From: a virus
Length of the DNA stretch: 41,237 nucleotides
Reading direction: 5' to 3' (one strand)
Virus record (IMG/VR): IMGVR_UViG_3300047557_001833
Coordinates: 1-41,237 of that record
Both the position numbers and the translations under genes were made by a program. Below, one piece after another: positions 1-5,620 of the stretch (position 1 is its first letter; each line of letters opens with the position of its first letter). The notes under the pieces are model-generated. The model saw nothing but the letters and a program-made list of their open reading frames with translations, was not told where the DNA came from and ran no database searches.

Positions 1-68
1 CCCCAAAAGGGGCCCCCAGGTCGCCACCCTCGTTCTGCTATTACCACAACAAAAACAATCCTTTTTTG

Positions 69-602
69 CTATTGTATTTGTTTATCGTCTGTCACTGTAA
101 TTACTTTGTCTGGCAAAGCGTTCAACAGATTAATTGACACTGTAGCGTTTTCGCTTTGATCATTCCAACCAAACACTAAAGCAGACCGCTTTGCTAATGA
201 TGAAAGGACTTGTTCCCTTGTGTTTTCTTCACGAATATCACTGATGTCATATTTATCGACTCTTTCTAGTGTGGAAACTGCATCGCTTGCAAGCTTGGAG
301 CGCATTAATTTAGATAGGCTTTCGATTGATTGTTCTATTACAGGGTTTCTCTTTTCTAAGGAAACCTCTTTCACCATAGAAACAATTTTTGAGAAACCAG
401 TCTTGAAAGCCCGTTGCTCTAGTGTCGCTTTGTTTACTTGCAAATCGTTTGCAATCTCCGCCCAGCTTTCACCGGCGAGGCGGCGAGCCTTGGCAAGTTC
501 CCATTGATCTTTGTTCACCTTCACGACGACGAACCTACCCGTCCGGTCTTTGCCTTTCAACCTTTCGCTCCGTTCCCCTTGGCGGCTCCGCTTCGCTCCC
601 AT
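69..602 (-). CDS. HTH protein, possible small terminase subunit
   Basis: A 177-residue protein with a basic N-terminus, then a helix-turn-helix-like segment (about residues 33-70, containing GESWAEIANDLQVNKATLEQ). A charged helical middle follows, and a C-terminal stretch reading SALVFGWNDQSENATVSINL. This layout, an N-terminal DNA-binding domain, a helical core and a beta-rich tail, is typical of phage small terminase subunits, which recognise the packaging site and assemble with the large subunit. The frame stays open far upstream, but that part is antisense to the gene at 723. I chose the ATG at 602 because GGAAG lies about 9 bases upstream; a GTG just before VNKDQWEL is the alternative. 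It is divergent from the gene at 723 and far from the large terminase at 34145. The terminase role is inference; a transcription factor is possible. Confidence 0.55.
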   Translation of the reverse strand: MGAKRSRQGERSERLKGKDRTGRFVVVKVNKDQWELAKARRLAGESWAEIANDLQVNKATLEQRAFKTGFSKIVSMVKEVSLEKRNPVIEQSIESLSKLMRSKLASDAVSTLERVDKYDISDIREENTREQVLSSLAKRSALVFGWNDQSENATVSINLLNALPDKVITVTDDKQIQ

Positions 603-722
603 CCCCAGTCGCTTCCCAAACCCTCGTTTTCCCCTGTAAATCCGGCCTCGAAACCAGGTTCTGAAAAAAAGTGCAAAAAAGTTGTTGCGCTCCGTTTCGG
701 TCCGCTCTAGTCTGTCGTCGTC
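603..722. promoter_or_regulatory. Divergent intergenic control region
   Basis: These 120 bases separate a leftward gene (start 602) from a rightward gene (start 723) and should hold promoters for both. The left part is pyrimidine-rich and continues the composition of the flanking gene. The right part has an A-rich tract followed by a promoter-like pair at 685-713. No convincing leftward promoter was found by eye. Confidence 0.45.
685..713 (+). promoter_or_regulatory. Putative promoter, TTGCGC-17-TAGTCT
   Basis: A -35-like TTGCGC at 685-690 is followed after 17 bases by TAGTCT at 708-713, just ahead of the ATG at 723. The -10 form TAGNNT recurs at 7557 (TAGACT) and 8145 (TAGCGT), each after a TTGACA box, which supports a shared phage or host promoter type. 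The -35 match here is weak, and the start codon is only 10 bases downstream of the -10 box. Confidence 0.4.
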
Positions 723-1136
723 ATGAACGAAAACCAGTCCATTACTCCCAAGGAAACCCAACGCATCCTCGTTGCAATCGGCCTGTCCGTCGCGACGAAA
801 ACTTGTCCCGAAGTCGAAGTCTCCGACGTCGAAGCCGCTTGTCGCTTCATCCGATCCCGTTTCGACGACGTTGATTGGGATTGGGAAGACAATGCAGCAT
901 CGATCTTCGGCGACGACCGCCGCATTCCCGTCTGCGAAGACGACGAAGGAAACGAGGCTCATTTCACGATTCGACTTGTTGGTCAACGCATCGTTGCAGT
1001 CTTCCGTAAACCTTCTGGCGAAACCGTCATCGATTCGTCTTACCACGGTTCCATCGATGAAGCGAAGGAAGTCGCTTTTGAAGACGCCAACCGCTACGGT
1101 TGGAACCTTGTTTCCGTTGCCACCGTCAACGCCTAA
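723..1136 (+). CDS. Hypothetical acidic protein, 137 aa
   Basis: First gene of the rightward cluster of small unknown proteins. The product is acidic, with an alpha-helical N-terminus (ITPKETQRILVAIGLSVATK) and a beta-strand-rich second half (HFTIRLVGQRIVAVFRKPSG) ending in a helix. No catalytic motif or membrane segment is visible and I do not recognise the family. The ATG at 723 follows a promoter-like element by a few bases, without a Shine-Dalgarno sequence. The gene at 1148 follows after 11 bases, so the two are probably co-transcribed. Its location next to genes of plasmid/phage hypothetical type suggests an accessory early gene. Confidence 0.7.
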   Translation: MNENQSITPKETQRILVAIGLSVATKTCPEVEVSDVEAACRFIRSRFDDVDWDWEDNAASIFGDDRRIPVCEDDEGNEAHFTIRLVGQRIVAVFRKPSGETVIDSSYHGSIDEAKEVAFEDANRYGWNLVSVATVNA

Positions 1137-1147
1137 CCAACAAATCC

Positions 1148-1522
1148 ATGAATTACCCAGAACAAATTCCCGCCGCCTACTCCACCGATTCCGCTTTGGA
1201 ACGTGCCTATCGCATAGGATGGAACCACGGCCACGGAATCGCTTGTCACAACGTGCCTTCAATCGGCGATTCGATCGATCGATCGGTCGACTGGATTGGA
1301 CTCGGGAAAACCGTCACGCCGGAAAATATCGCCGAATACCACGAATGCCTTTGCTACGCCGCCGAGTCCTGTTCCCGTGAGTATTCCCCCTTCGAATTCG
1401 TCGCCCATGAATTGAACGAATCCGACGACTCCGAATCGCTTTGGGAGGCTTTCGAATCCGGCGTCTCCGATTCGATCCGATTCGATTTGAAAGGCTATTC
1501 CTACGCCGTCGAAACGGTCTGA
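1148..1522 (+). CDS. Hypothetical protein, 124 aa
   Basis: A 124-residue acidic soluble protein containing AYRIGWNHGHGIACHNVP near the N-terminus and LWEAFESGVSDSIRFDL near the C-terminus. The pattern of an 'A.R.GW.HG' helix and a later 'ESG.SD' helix resembles conserved hypothetical proteins of mobile elements, but I cannot name the family. Its ATG at 1148 is preceded by ACAAATCC rather than a Shine-Dalgarno site, like several neighbours. The coding sequence is unusually rich in GANTC sites, with six between 1381 and 1500. The stop codon runs directly into the structured spacer at 1534. Confidence 0.7.
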   Translation: MNYPEQIPAAYSTDSALERAYRIGWNHGHGIACHNVPSIGDSIDRSVDWIGLGKTVTPENIAEYHECLCYAAESCSREYSPFEFVAHELNESDDSESLWEAFESGVSDSIRFDLKGYSYAVETV

Positions 1523-1533
1523 TTCCCGATCAT

Positions 1534-1575
1534 CAGGCTATCGGAAACGGTAGCCTGTCATCGGCGATCATGCCG
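1534..1575 (+). promoter_or_regulatory. Tandem intergenic hairpins, GAAA tetraloop (copy A)
   Basis: Directly after the stop codon at 1520-1522 comes a 10-bp stem (1534-1543 with 1548-1557) closed by GAAA, a GNRA tetraloop. A second small stem follows (CGGC at 1562-1565 with GCCG at 1572-1575). The same arrangement recurs at 2741-2784 with compensating base changes, so it probably acts as RNA. An A-rich leader CACAAAAACAATCC then precedes the next start at 1599. Confidence 0.7.
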
Positions 1576-1598
1576 AATCACAAAAACAATCCAATCCC

Positions 1599-1973
1599 AT
1601 GACACTGCATTCCCCATTCATCATCTCCTCCCGTTTGCTCCCCGCTGTTTCAATCGGCAAAGGAAGCGAACAAATCACCGTTTCGCTCTCCCCGTCGGGA
1701 TTCATCATGGACGGCCCATTCGGCGAGCATCGGGTCACCGGACTCAGGCTTTCCCCGCTTTGCAATTCCATCGAATCCGCTTTTGAGACTCTGCTCTCGT
1801 TTATGACGGCGGCTGCCGAATCCTTCCGTTACAAGGGAATGGACGGCGAAAACTCTGACTTGTTCCCCGCCGAGGTCACCGAGGCAATCTCTCAGGTTTC
1901 ATCGGAGCTTGAATGCGTTTGGTTCGAGATTCACTCGGCCATCGAATCCGATGAATCCCTTGTCACCGAATAA
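1599..1973 (+). CDS. Hypothetical protein, 124 aa
   Basis: A 124-residue soluble protein with a beta-rich N-terminal half (PFIISSRLLPAVSIGKGSEQ onward) and a helical C-terminal half (ESAFETLLSFMTAAAESFRY and following). There are no recognised motifs and no clear signal peptide. The ATG at 1599 lies behind the leader CACAAAAACAATCC with no Shine-Dalgarno site. It sits between two structured or leader-type spacers in the rightward cluster and is 21 bases from the next gene. Function unknown; the reading frame is supported by neighbour spacing and by consistent codon use. Confidence 0.65.
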   Translation: MTLHSPFIISSRLLPAVSIGKGSEQITVSLSPSGFIMDGPFGEHRVTGLRLSPLCNSIESAFETLLSFMTAAAESFRYKGMDGENSDLFPAEVTEAISQVSSELECVWFEIHSAIESDESLVTE

Positions 1974-1994
1974 ACCCAAAGCCCATCAAATCCC

Positions 1995-2312
1995 ATGATC
2001 CTGATTTCCCGCACCTATGAAATCGTCACGCCGGAATCCGCCGAATTCGGGGAATCCGACGATGCCGGTTTTATCTGTCAATCGGAGCCTGTAACCTTTC
2101 GCGAGTTGGTCGACTTGATGCGCGAGCATCCCGTCCCTTCGTCCTATCCTTGTGGAGGTACCCGATGGGATTGGCTTTCGTCATATTCCGAAACGAACTA
2201 TCGGGACGCGAGCGAAAGGACGGAATCCCTTCATTACGACAAATCGAATCCGCCGTCCCGCGACAAATACTGGCGCAAGGCAATGGTGATTGCCGGAATC
2301 CGGGTCCGCTGA
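1995..2312 (+). CDS. Conserved mobile-element hypothetical protein, 105 aa
   Basis: A 105-residue protein beginning with ISRTYEIVTPESAEFGESDD and containing TFRELVDLMREHPVPSS, then RWDWLSSY and a C-terminal RDKYWRKAMVIAGI. From memory this order (YEIVTPESAE...FRELV.L...PS...YW..A...AG) matches a conserved hypothetical family common in phages and plasmids of diverse bacteria. No activity is known to me. The ATG at 1995 is preceded by CATCAAATCCC and lacks a Shine-Dalgarno site. The stop at 2310-2312 is fused to the start of another structured spacer. Confidence 0.75.
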   Translation: MILISRTYEIVTPESAEFGESDDAGFICQSEPVTFRELVDLMREHPVPSSYPCGGTRWDWLSSYSETNYRDASERTESLHYDKSNPPSRDKYWRKAMVIAGIRVR

Positions 2313-2322
2313 TTCCCCGCGC

Positions 2323-2351
2323 GGCTTTCCACGGGGAAACCCTGGGGAGCC
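2323..2351 (+). promoter_or_regulatory. Intergenic hairpin with GAAA tetraloop (copy C)
   Basis: After the stop codon, GGCTTTCC (2323-2330) can pair with GGGGAGCC (2344-2351), including two G-U pairs. The enclosed bases form a second stem, GGG-GAAA-CCC (2333-2342), again capped by a GNRA tetraloop. The flanks (ATTCCCCGCGC before, CTGGCGGCGAATCA after) align with the elements at 1534 and 2741. The leader CACAAAAACAATCC follows before the ATG at 2395. Confidence 0.6.
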
Positions 2352-2394
2352 TGGCGGCGAATCAAATCCGATCCCCGATCACAAAAACAATCCT

Positions 2395-2730
2395 ATGACC
2401 AAAAACGAAGAAATCCAGATCCTCACCGCCGCCGCCGATAGTCTCGGTCCCGATTCCTACTGCGGCGCGTGGCTTCGCGAGCAAATCCCTTTCATCGAAA
2501 GCGATATCCGCTCCGACGTTGAACCTGGGATCCTGGCAAGCGCTTCACTGCAGGAATGGACGCGCCGATGCGCGGAAATGCGGGCGGAGGCTATGCGTGA
2601 CCGTGACCGGATCCTTTCCGATGCGCGCAAGGAAGCGGATCAAATCCGCGCGCAAGCGGTCCGGTTTAATGAACTGCAGCGGGATGAATTGAAGCGGACG
2701 TTGCGCGCGATTCTTGACCGGATTTCCTGA
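2395..2730 (+). CDS. Hypothetical helical protein, 111 aa
   Basis: A 111-residue protein, mostly helical, with a charged coiled-coil-like C-terminal half (RAEAMRDRDRILSDARKEAD through ELQRDELKRTLRAILDRIS). The N-terminal part contains DSYCGAWLREQIPFIESDI. No catalytic motif was found. Upstream in-frame codons would extend into the structured spacer, so I chose the ATG at 2395, which has the same CACAAAAACAATCC leader seen at 1599. Its length and helical make-up would suit a small oligomerising or nucleic-acid-associated protein, but that is a guess. Confidence 0.65.
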   Translation: MTKNEEIQILTAAADSLGPDSYCGAWLREQIPFIESDIRSDVEPGILASASLQEWTRRCAEMRAEAMRDRDRILSDARKEADQIRAQAVRFNELQRDELKRTLRAILDRIS

Positions 2731-2740
2731 TTCCCCGCGC

Positions 2741-2784
2741 GAGGCTATCCGCAAGGGTAGCCTCTGGCGGGCGATCACCGCCCG
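2741..2784 (+). promoter_or_regulatory. Tandem intergenic hairpins, GCAA tetraloop (copy B)
   Basis: A 10-bp stem pairs 2741-2750 with 2755-2764 around a GCAA (GNRA) tetraloop. A second stem pairs CGGGCG (2768-2773) with CGCCCG (2779-2784). Compared with copy A, the closing pair changes from G-C to C-G, and the outermost pair and the second stem also change while keeping pairing. The element begins 10 bases after the stop codon of the preceding gene. Confidence 0.7.
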
Positions 2785-2797
2785 GATTCAAAATCCT

Positions 2798-3235
2798 ATG
2801 ACCACACAAGAAACCATCACAAAAGCGGAGCTTTGCTCTCTACTCCGTAAATTCATCGCGCAACGGTCCGGGCTGGACTGGCGCGATTATGGGCACGATG
2901 CGGCTGGAATGCGAGCGTTCCGCGCGAACCGGGACCTGATCCTGCAGCATGGTCGGGATGCGCGGGCGCTTCTGTCGTTCGTCCAAAAATGGTCATCGAT
3001 CCCGGTTGACTATCTCCTGTCGGAGCTATCGGCGGGCAAGCGGCTTTCGTTCGATCCTGCGCGCAACGCTATCGACTACTGCGCGGGGCAATATTTCCCG
3101 ACGGAATACCGTGCGGCTGTTTGTCGTGCGCTTTCGTCTGCGCTTTGGCGTTATCACGTCAATCTTGGCACGTCCGACGTGCGCGCCTGGGCGGTCGAAG
3201 CCTTTGGTCGTGGGATCGCTTCGCGTTGGTTCTGA
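2798..3235 (+). CDS. Conserved mobile-element hypothetical protein, 145 aa
   Basis: A 145-residue protein with FIAQRSGLDWRDYG near residues 20-33 and a C-terminal core reading IDYCAGQYFPTEYRAAVCRA followed by SSALW. This DYC.GQY.PTEYR..A..VL.SALW pattern is one I recognise from conserved hypothetical proteins on plasmids and phages, where it often sits with other small unknown genes. No biochemical role is known to me. The ATG at 2798 follows AAAATCCT without a Shine-Dalgarno site; upstream in-frame codons fall inside the hairpin element and were rejected. The next gene starts 18 bases on. Confidence 0.75.
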   Translation: MTTQETITKAELCSLLRKFIAQRSGLDWRDYGHDAAGMRAFRANRDLILQHGRDARALLSFVQKWSSIPVDYLLSELSAGKRLSFDPARNAIDYCAGQYFPTEYRAAVCRALSSALWRYHVNLGTSDVRAWAVEAFGRGIASRWF

Positions 3236-3253
3236 CCTATTCCCCGCGCACCT

Positions 3254-3466
3254 ATGACTATTGAAGAAGCCAAAGCCTATTTGCTGAATCGACAAGCTGA
3301 CGGTGTTTTTGGTTACTCATGGGAAGAGATAGCCAAAATGCAGCGCTCCGGGAAAATCCGGGTAAATGCCCAGAAAATGCGGATGAACGCCCGTAAATGC
3401 GCGCGCTGCGGAAAGCCTGTGAAGAAAAACAGTCTGCTTCCGCGCTGCCCTAAGTGTCAGCTCTGA
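3254..3466 (+). CDS. Small zinc-ribbon protein, 70 aa
   Basis: A 70-residue basic protein. The N-terminal half is helical (TIEEAKAYLLNRQADGVFGY). The C-terminal third has two CxxC pairs, KCARCGKP and PRCPKCQL, giving a four-cysteine zinc ribbon at about residues 48-68. Such small ribbons bind DNA, RNA or protein partners; nothing here says which. Only 18 bases separate it from the upstream stop, and these hold CCCCGCGC, the same motif that opens the hairpin spacers, but no hairpin. ATG chosen as the first in frame after that spacer. Confidence 0.7.
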   Translation: MTIEEAKAYLLNRQADGVFGYSWEEIAKMQRSGKIRVNAQKMRMNARKCARCGKPVKKNSLLPRCPKCQL

Positions 3467-3514
3467 CCCATCCTCCGCGCGCCATCGCTCCTGGCGGTGA
3501 CGCGAAAGGGTGGG
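3467..3514 (+). promoter_or_regulatory. Long intergenic hairpin after stop codon (E)
   Basis: Immediately after the TGA at 3464-3466, CCCATCCT (3467-3474) pairs with AGGGTGGG (3507-3514). Inside, CGCG (3476-3479) pairs with CGCG (3501-3504) and CGCCA (3480-3484) with TGGCG (3492-3496) around a 7-base loop. That gives about 17 pairs in 48 bases. It occupies the same post-stop position as the GNRA hairpins but differs in sequence. It lacks a T tract, so it does not look like a simple intrinsic terminator. Confidence 0.6.
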
Positions 3515-3553
3515 CCAGTTGAGCCTGTCCGATTCACGAAACAAAAACGACCT

Positions 3554-3751
3554 ATGCAAAAAATCGAAAACGAAACTGTTCTGTTCGACATTCCCGATTC
3601 CGTCCTGGATCGGTGCGATGGTCCGATATGGGAAGCGATGCGAGCGGCAGGGTATGACGGTTCCCCGCGCGTGTTCATCAACCATTGGGACTGTTGGGGA
3701 CTGACTGTTGGAGAGTTTCTGGAACAGGTGCGGGCGTCTGAAACCGTTTGA
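3554..3751 (+). CDS. Hypothetical protein, 65 aa
   Basis: A small acidic soluble protein of 65 residues containing DIPDSVLDRCDGPIWEAMRA and VFINHWDCWGLTVGEFLEQV. The tryptophan-rich second half suggests a compact globular fold, but no family is recognised. The ATG at 3554 follows GAAACAAAAACGACCT, a leader almost identical to that of the next gene at 3777, which supports this start over codons further upstream. The gene lies in the rightward small-gene cluster, 25 bases before the next start. Confidence 0.6.
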   Translation: MQKIENETVLFDIPDSVLDRCDGPIWEAMRAAGYDGSPRVFINHWDCWGLTVGEFLEQVRASETV

Positions 3752-3776
3752 AGCATCACAAAAACAAAAACGACCT

Positions 3777-4007
3777 ATGCAATACACGTTACACGACACG
3801 TTCAACGATTACATCATCTCCCGCCACCGGACCCTAGAGGGTGCGGTGCGGGCCGATCTTGCCCATGCGCGGGCGGTCAAGCGGTTCCATGGGCCAAACT
3901 CCTACCTTCCCACTGAAATCCGGCGCGACGGGCGGAGGTTGGACAATGATGATTTTGAGGCGATGCAGTCAATCTCGTTGTGGATCCAGACTGGGGGTGT
4001 CCGATGA
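3777..4007 (+). CDS. Hypothetical protein, 76 aa
   Basis: A 76-residue protein with HDTFNDYIISRHRTLEGAVR near the N-terminus and EIRRDGRRLDNDDFEAMQSI near the C-terminus. It appears to be a small alpha/beta domain that recalls short phage proteins with 'tlEeAv.a...h.r' helices, but I cannot name the family. The start is set by the leader ACAAAAACGACCT directly before ATG, which repeats the leader at 3541. The stop TGA overlaps the next start in an ATGA, indicating translational coupling. Confidence 0.6.
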   Translation: MQYTLHDTFNDYIISRHRTLEGAVRADLAHARAVKRFHGPNSYLPTEIRRDGRRLDNDDFEAMQSISLWIQTGGVR

Positions 4008-4216
4008 GCGAGCATCTATGGGGTGTCACGCGGCAGAAGCCATCGCGAGCCACGGCGCGGAAGTGGGATCGGGTCTGCCGGGAGGCTGGCGGCTATGGGT
4101 TTGTGGAATCGACAGATGCTGCGGGATATCTCGGATGGTTTTCCGGTCCGAATCGCGGCCATCCGTTTGATCGGCAGTTGGAGCAGCGTGTTGCGGAAGC
4201 GATCAACAAGCGGTGA
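4004..4216 (+). CDS. Hypothetical protein, 70 aa
   Basis: A 70-residue protein starting in the ATGA that ends the previous gene. It includes RATARKWDRVCREAGGYGFV and GWFSGPNRGHPFDRQLEQRV. The composition is basic and soluble, with no membrane segment or known motif. A different frame across the same bases is also open but does not match neighbour spacing. The next confident gene starts at 4266 after a 49-base spacer in which I see no clear regulatory site. Function unknown. Confidence 0.55.
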   Translation: MSEHLWGVTRQKPSRATARKWDRVCREAGGYGFVESTDAAGYLGWFSGPNRGHPFDRQLEQRVAEAINKR

Positions 4217-4265
4217 CGGTGAACCAGGGGCGCGGCTGGTCAACGCGCGGAACAAGAACGAATCC

Positions 4266-4676
4266 ATGAATGCAATTTTGTTATCGGCTTTGATGGCTGT
4301 GGAGACTGGTGGCGAGCGCAACCCGGACTTGGCTATTGGTGATGGGGGGCGGGCCATTGGGTGTCTCCAGATTCATCGTGCGGTTGTCCTGGATGTGAAC
4401 CGGATCGCTGGGACGCATTACACCCACGACCAGATGACAAATCGGGTTGCGGCTAGTCGTGTCTGCGAAATCTATCTCGACCACTATGGGAAGGGTTTGG
4501 ATGATATTTCCCGTGCGCGGGTGTGGAACTCCGGTCCTCGTGGCCATCTAAAGGACTGCTCGCGGGCGTATGGGGAGCGGGTGAGGGTGGCGATGGAGAA
4601 GGAACGTGTAAGTGATGCTTACAAGTTGCAGGATTTGTCGGGTGGTAAACCAACGAAACGAAAGGAGAAGCGGTGA
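4266..4676 (+). CDS. Lysozyme-like transglycosylase (SLT type), 136 aa
   Basis: A 136-residue soluble muramidase-like protein. The N-terminal LMAVETGGERNP carries the likely catalytic glutamate (E13), followed by GRAIGCLQIHRAVVLDVNRI, which matches the 'G..QI....' block of soluble lytic transglycosylases. VWNSGPRG corresponds to the late 'R.WNGGP.G' block of phage members. The enzyme would cleave peptidoglycan glycan strands, either for lysis or for genome entry. No signal peptide is seen, so it would need a holin or virion packaging. The frame is open further upstream, but homology-like sequence begins at the ATG at 4266. It ends in AAAGGAGAAGCGGTGA, which supplies the ribosome site and GTG start of the next gene. 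Confidence 0.75.
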   Translation: MNAILLSALMAVETGGERNPDLAIGDGGRAIGCLQIHRAVVLDVNRIAGTHYTHDQMTNRVAASRVCEIYLDHYGKGLDDISRARVWNSGPRGHLKDCSRAYGERVRVAMEKERVSDAYKLQDLSGGKPTKRKEKR

Positions 4677-4876
4677 AACTGACTATTCAATCGAAGCAGA
4701 ACGCGCAGACGATCATTGATTTGTTCAACGCGATCATCACGGGTGAGGTATCGGAGCATGGGGCTACGCCTATGAGTATTTACGATGAGGAGAAGCATAT
4801 CTGTTCCATTGTGGCTGCGAATGGTGATCAGATTTTGGAGTTGGTGATTGAGAGGGAGGAGGGTGACAAGGTGTGA
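4673..4876 (+). CDS. Hypothetical protein, 67 aa
   Basis: A 67-residue acidic protein (TIQSKQNAQTIIDLFNAIIT, then a beta-rich C-terminal half). It starts at a GTG overlapping the upstream TGA, with AGGAG 6 bases ahead. This is the same stop/start architecture used repeatedly in the small-gene array at 11-13 kb. No family is recognised. It is coupled downstream to the next gene through a TGATG overlap. The coupling suggests it is translated together with the transglycosylase at 4266. Confidence 0.6.
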   Translation: MKLTIQSKQNAQTIIDLFNAIITGEVSEHGATPMSIYDEEKHICSIVAANGDQILELVIEREEGDKV

Positions 4877-5073
4877 TGGCCAATGATCCGAGTTATCGGG
4901 AGTTGTATCTTAAATATTACGGATTGTACGCGCGCGAAGAGGGGCGATTTCAGCGTTTGCTGTTTATGACCCGTGAACTGGCGAAGCGGATTCCGAAGCG
5001 AGGTTTGGAATGGAAGAGGTGGAAGGACTACGAAAAGCAGATTGAAGAAAGCGAATGCAATGAATCTGACTGA
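4876..5073 (+). CDS. Hypothetical helical protein, 65 aa
   Basis: A 65-residue, highly charged, helical protein (LKYYGLYAREEGRFQRLLFM then KRGLEWKRWKDYEKQIEESE). The start is ATG at 4876 in a TGATG overlap with the previous stop, or the GTG one codon earlier. No membrane segment or motif is visible. It overlaps the next gene at 5060 by 14 bases in another frame. The compact overlapping arrangement is typical of phage early operons; its function is unknown. Confidence 0.55.
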   Translation: MANDPSYRELYLKYYGLYAREEGRFQRLLFMTRELAKRIPKRGLEWKRWKDYEKQIEESECNESD

Positions 5074-5344
5074 TTATGTTTTGGTGCATAAAAAGGACCA
5101 TGAATATCTCGAGAAAATGGTTTCGGAGCTTGAAGCTGAGAATTCGCGGATCATGAACCATGATTTGGTGAAGCACGCATGGCTTGCTGAATCGATGGAA
5201 GACAAGGCGAAACGGATGATTGAGCTTGGGAATCGGATGGCTGACCGGAGCGGATGTGTTTGCTGGATGCCGGGGTCTCCGATTTTGATATGCAGCAAAT
5301 GCCAGAAAGCGATTGCTGAGTGGAAAAAATTTCTGAACTTATGA
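5060..5344 (+). CDS. Small coiled-coil/zinc-motif protein, 94 aa
   Basis: A 94-residue protein with a charged helical N-terminal part (VHKKDHEYLEKMVSELEAEN) and a C-terminal cysteine cluster CVCWMPGSPILICSKC that could hold a zinc ion (CxC then CxxC). The pattern suggests a small nucleic-acid or protein-binding module. The ATG at 5060 overlaps the previous gene. Longer in-frame extension upstream is antisense-like shadow and was not used. The stop overlaps the next start in ATGA. Confidence 0.6.
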   Translation: MNLTDYVLVHKKDHEYLEKMVSELEAENSRIMNHDLVKHAWLAESMEDKAKRMIELGNRMADRSGCVCWMPGSPILICSKCQKAIAEWKKFLNL

Positions 5345-5556
5345 AACCCATCGGCTTCAAGTTACAGCAGAAGGGTGCGCTTGGATGGTTTGATTTGAAG
5401 GTGCGCGGCCAAAGTGGGGATTGGGAGCCGTCTATTTGGGTGGAGCGGGCGGAGGCGACTCGGTATGCGCGGCGGCATTTTGGGGATTTGTACGCGCGCG
5501 GGGATGTGATGGTGATGCCGAGCAGTGTGTCGGAGGATTATGATGTTTATGGGTGA
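5341..5556 (+). CDS. Hypothetical protein, 71 aa
   Basis: A 71-residue protein beginning MKPIGFKLQQKGALGWFDLK and containing ERAEATRYARRHFGDLYARG. It looks like a small beta-beta-alpha domain. The start is the ATG in the ATGA overlap with the upstream stop; an in-frame GTG at 5320 is less likely. No family is recognised. After its stop there is a 64-base spacer before the HNH gene at 5621. I see no terminator in that spacer. Confidence 0.55.
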   Translation: MKPIGFKLQQKGALGWFDLKVRGQSGDWEPSIWVERAEATRYARRHFGDLYARGDVMVMPSSVSEDYDVYG

Positions 5557-5620
5557 CGCATGGATACTTCCAAAACAGTTGGCCACCTTGGCCTGTGCGC
5601 TGGATCTGAACAGTTGACAA

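Noticed and set aside
1-12. CCCCAAAAGGGG at the window edge as a terminal repeat or attachment site
   Set aside because: It is a short inverted repeat with no matching copy at the right end; too little sequence to interpret.
603-1262. Minus-strand extension of the HTH frame at 69-602 to a 397-residue protein
   Set aside because: The extra part is antisense to the gene at 723, is low-complexity and Arg/Asp-rich, and shows no domain; the frame is open because of the GAN/TCG codon bias of the opposite gene.
5614-5619. TTGACA just before the HNH gene as a promoter
   Set aside because: No -10 box of either TATAAT or TAGNNT type lies 15-19 bases downstream, and the start codon begins 2 bases after the hexamer.
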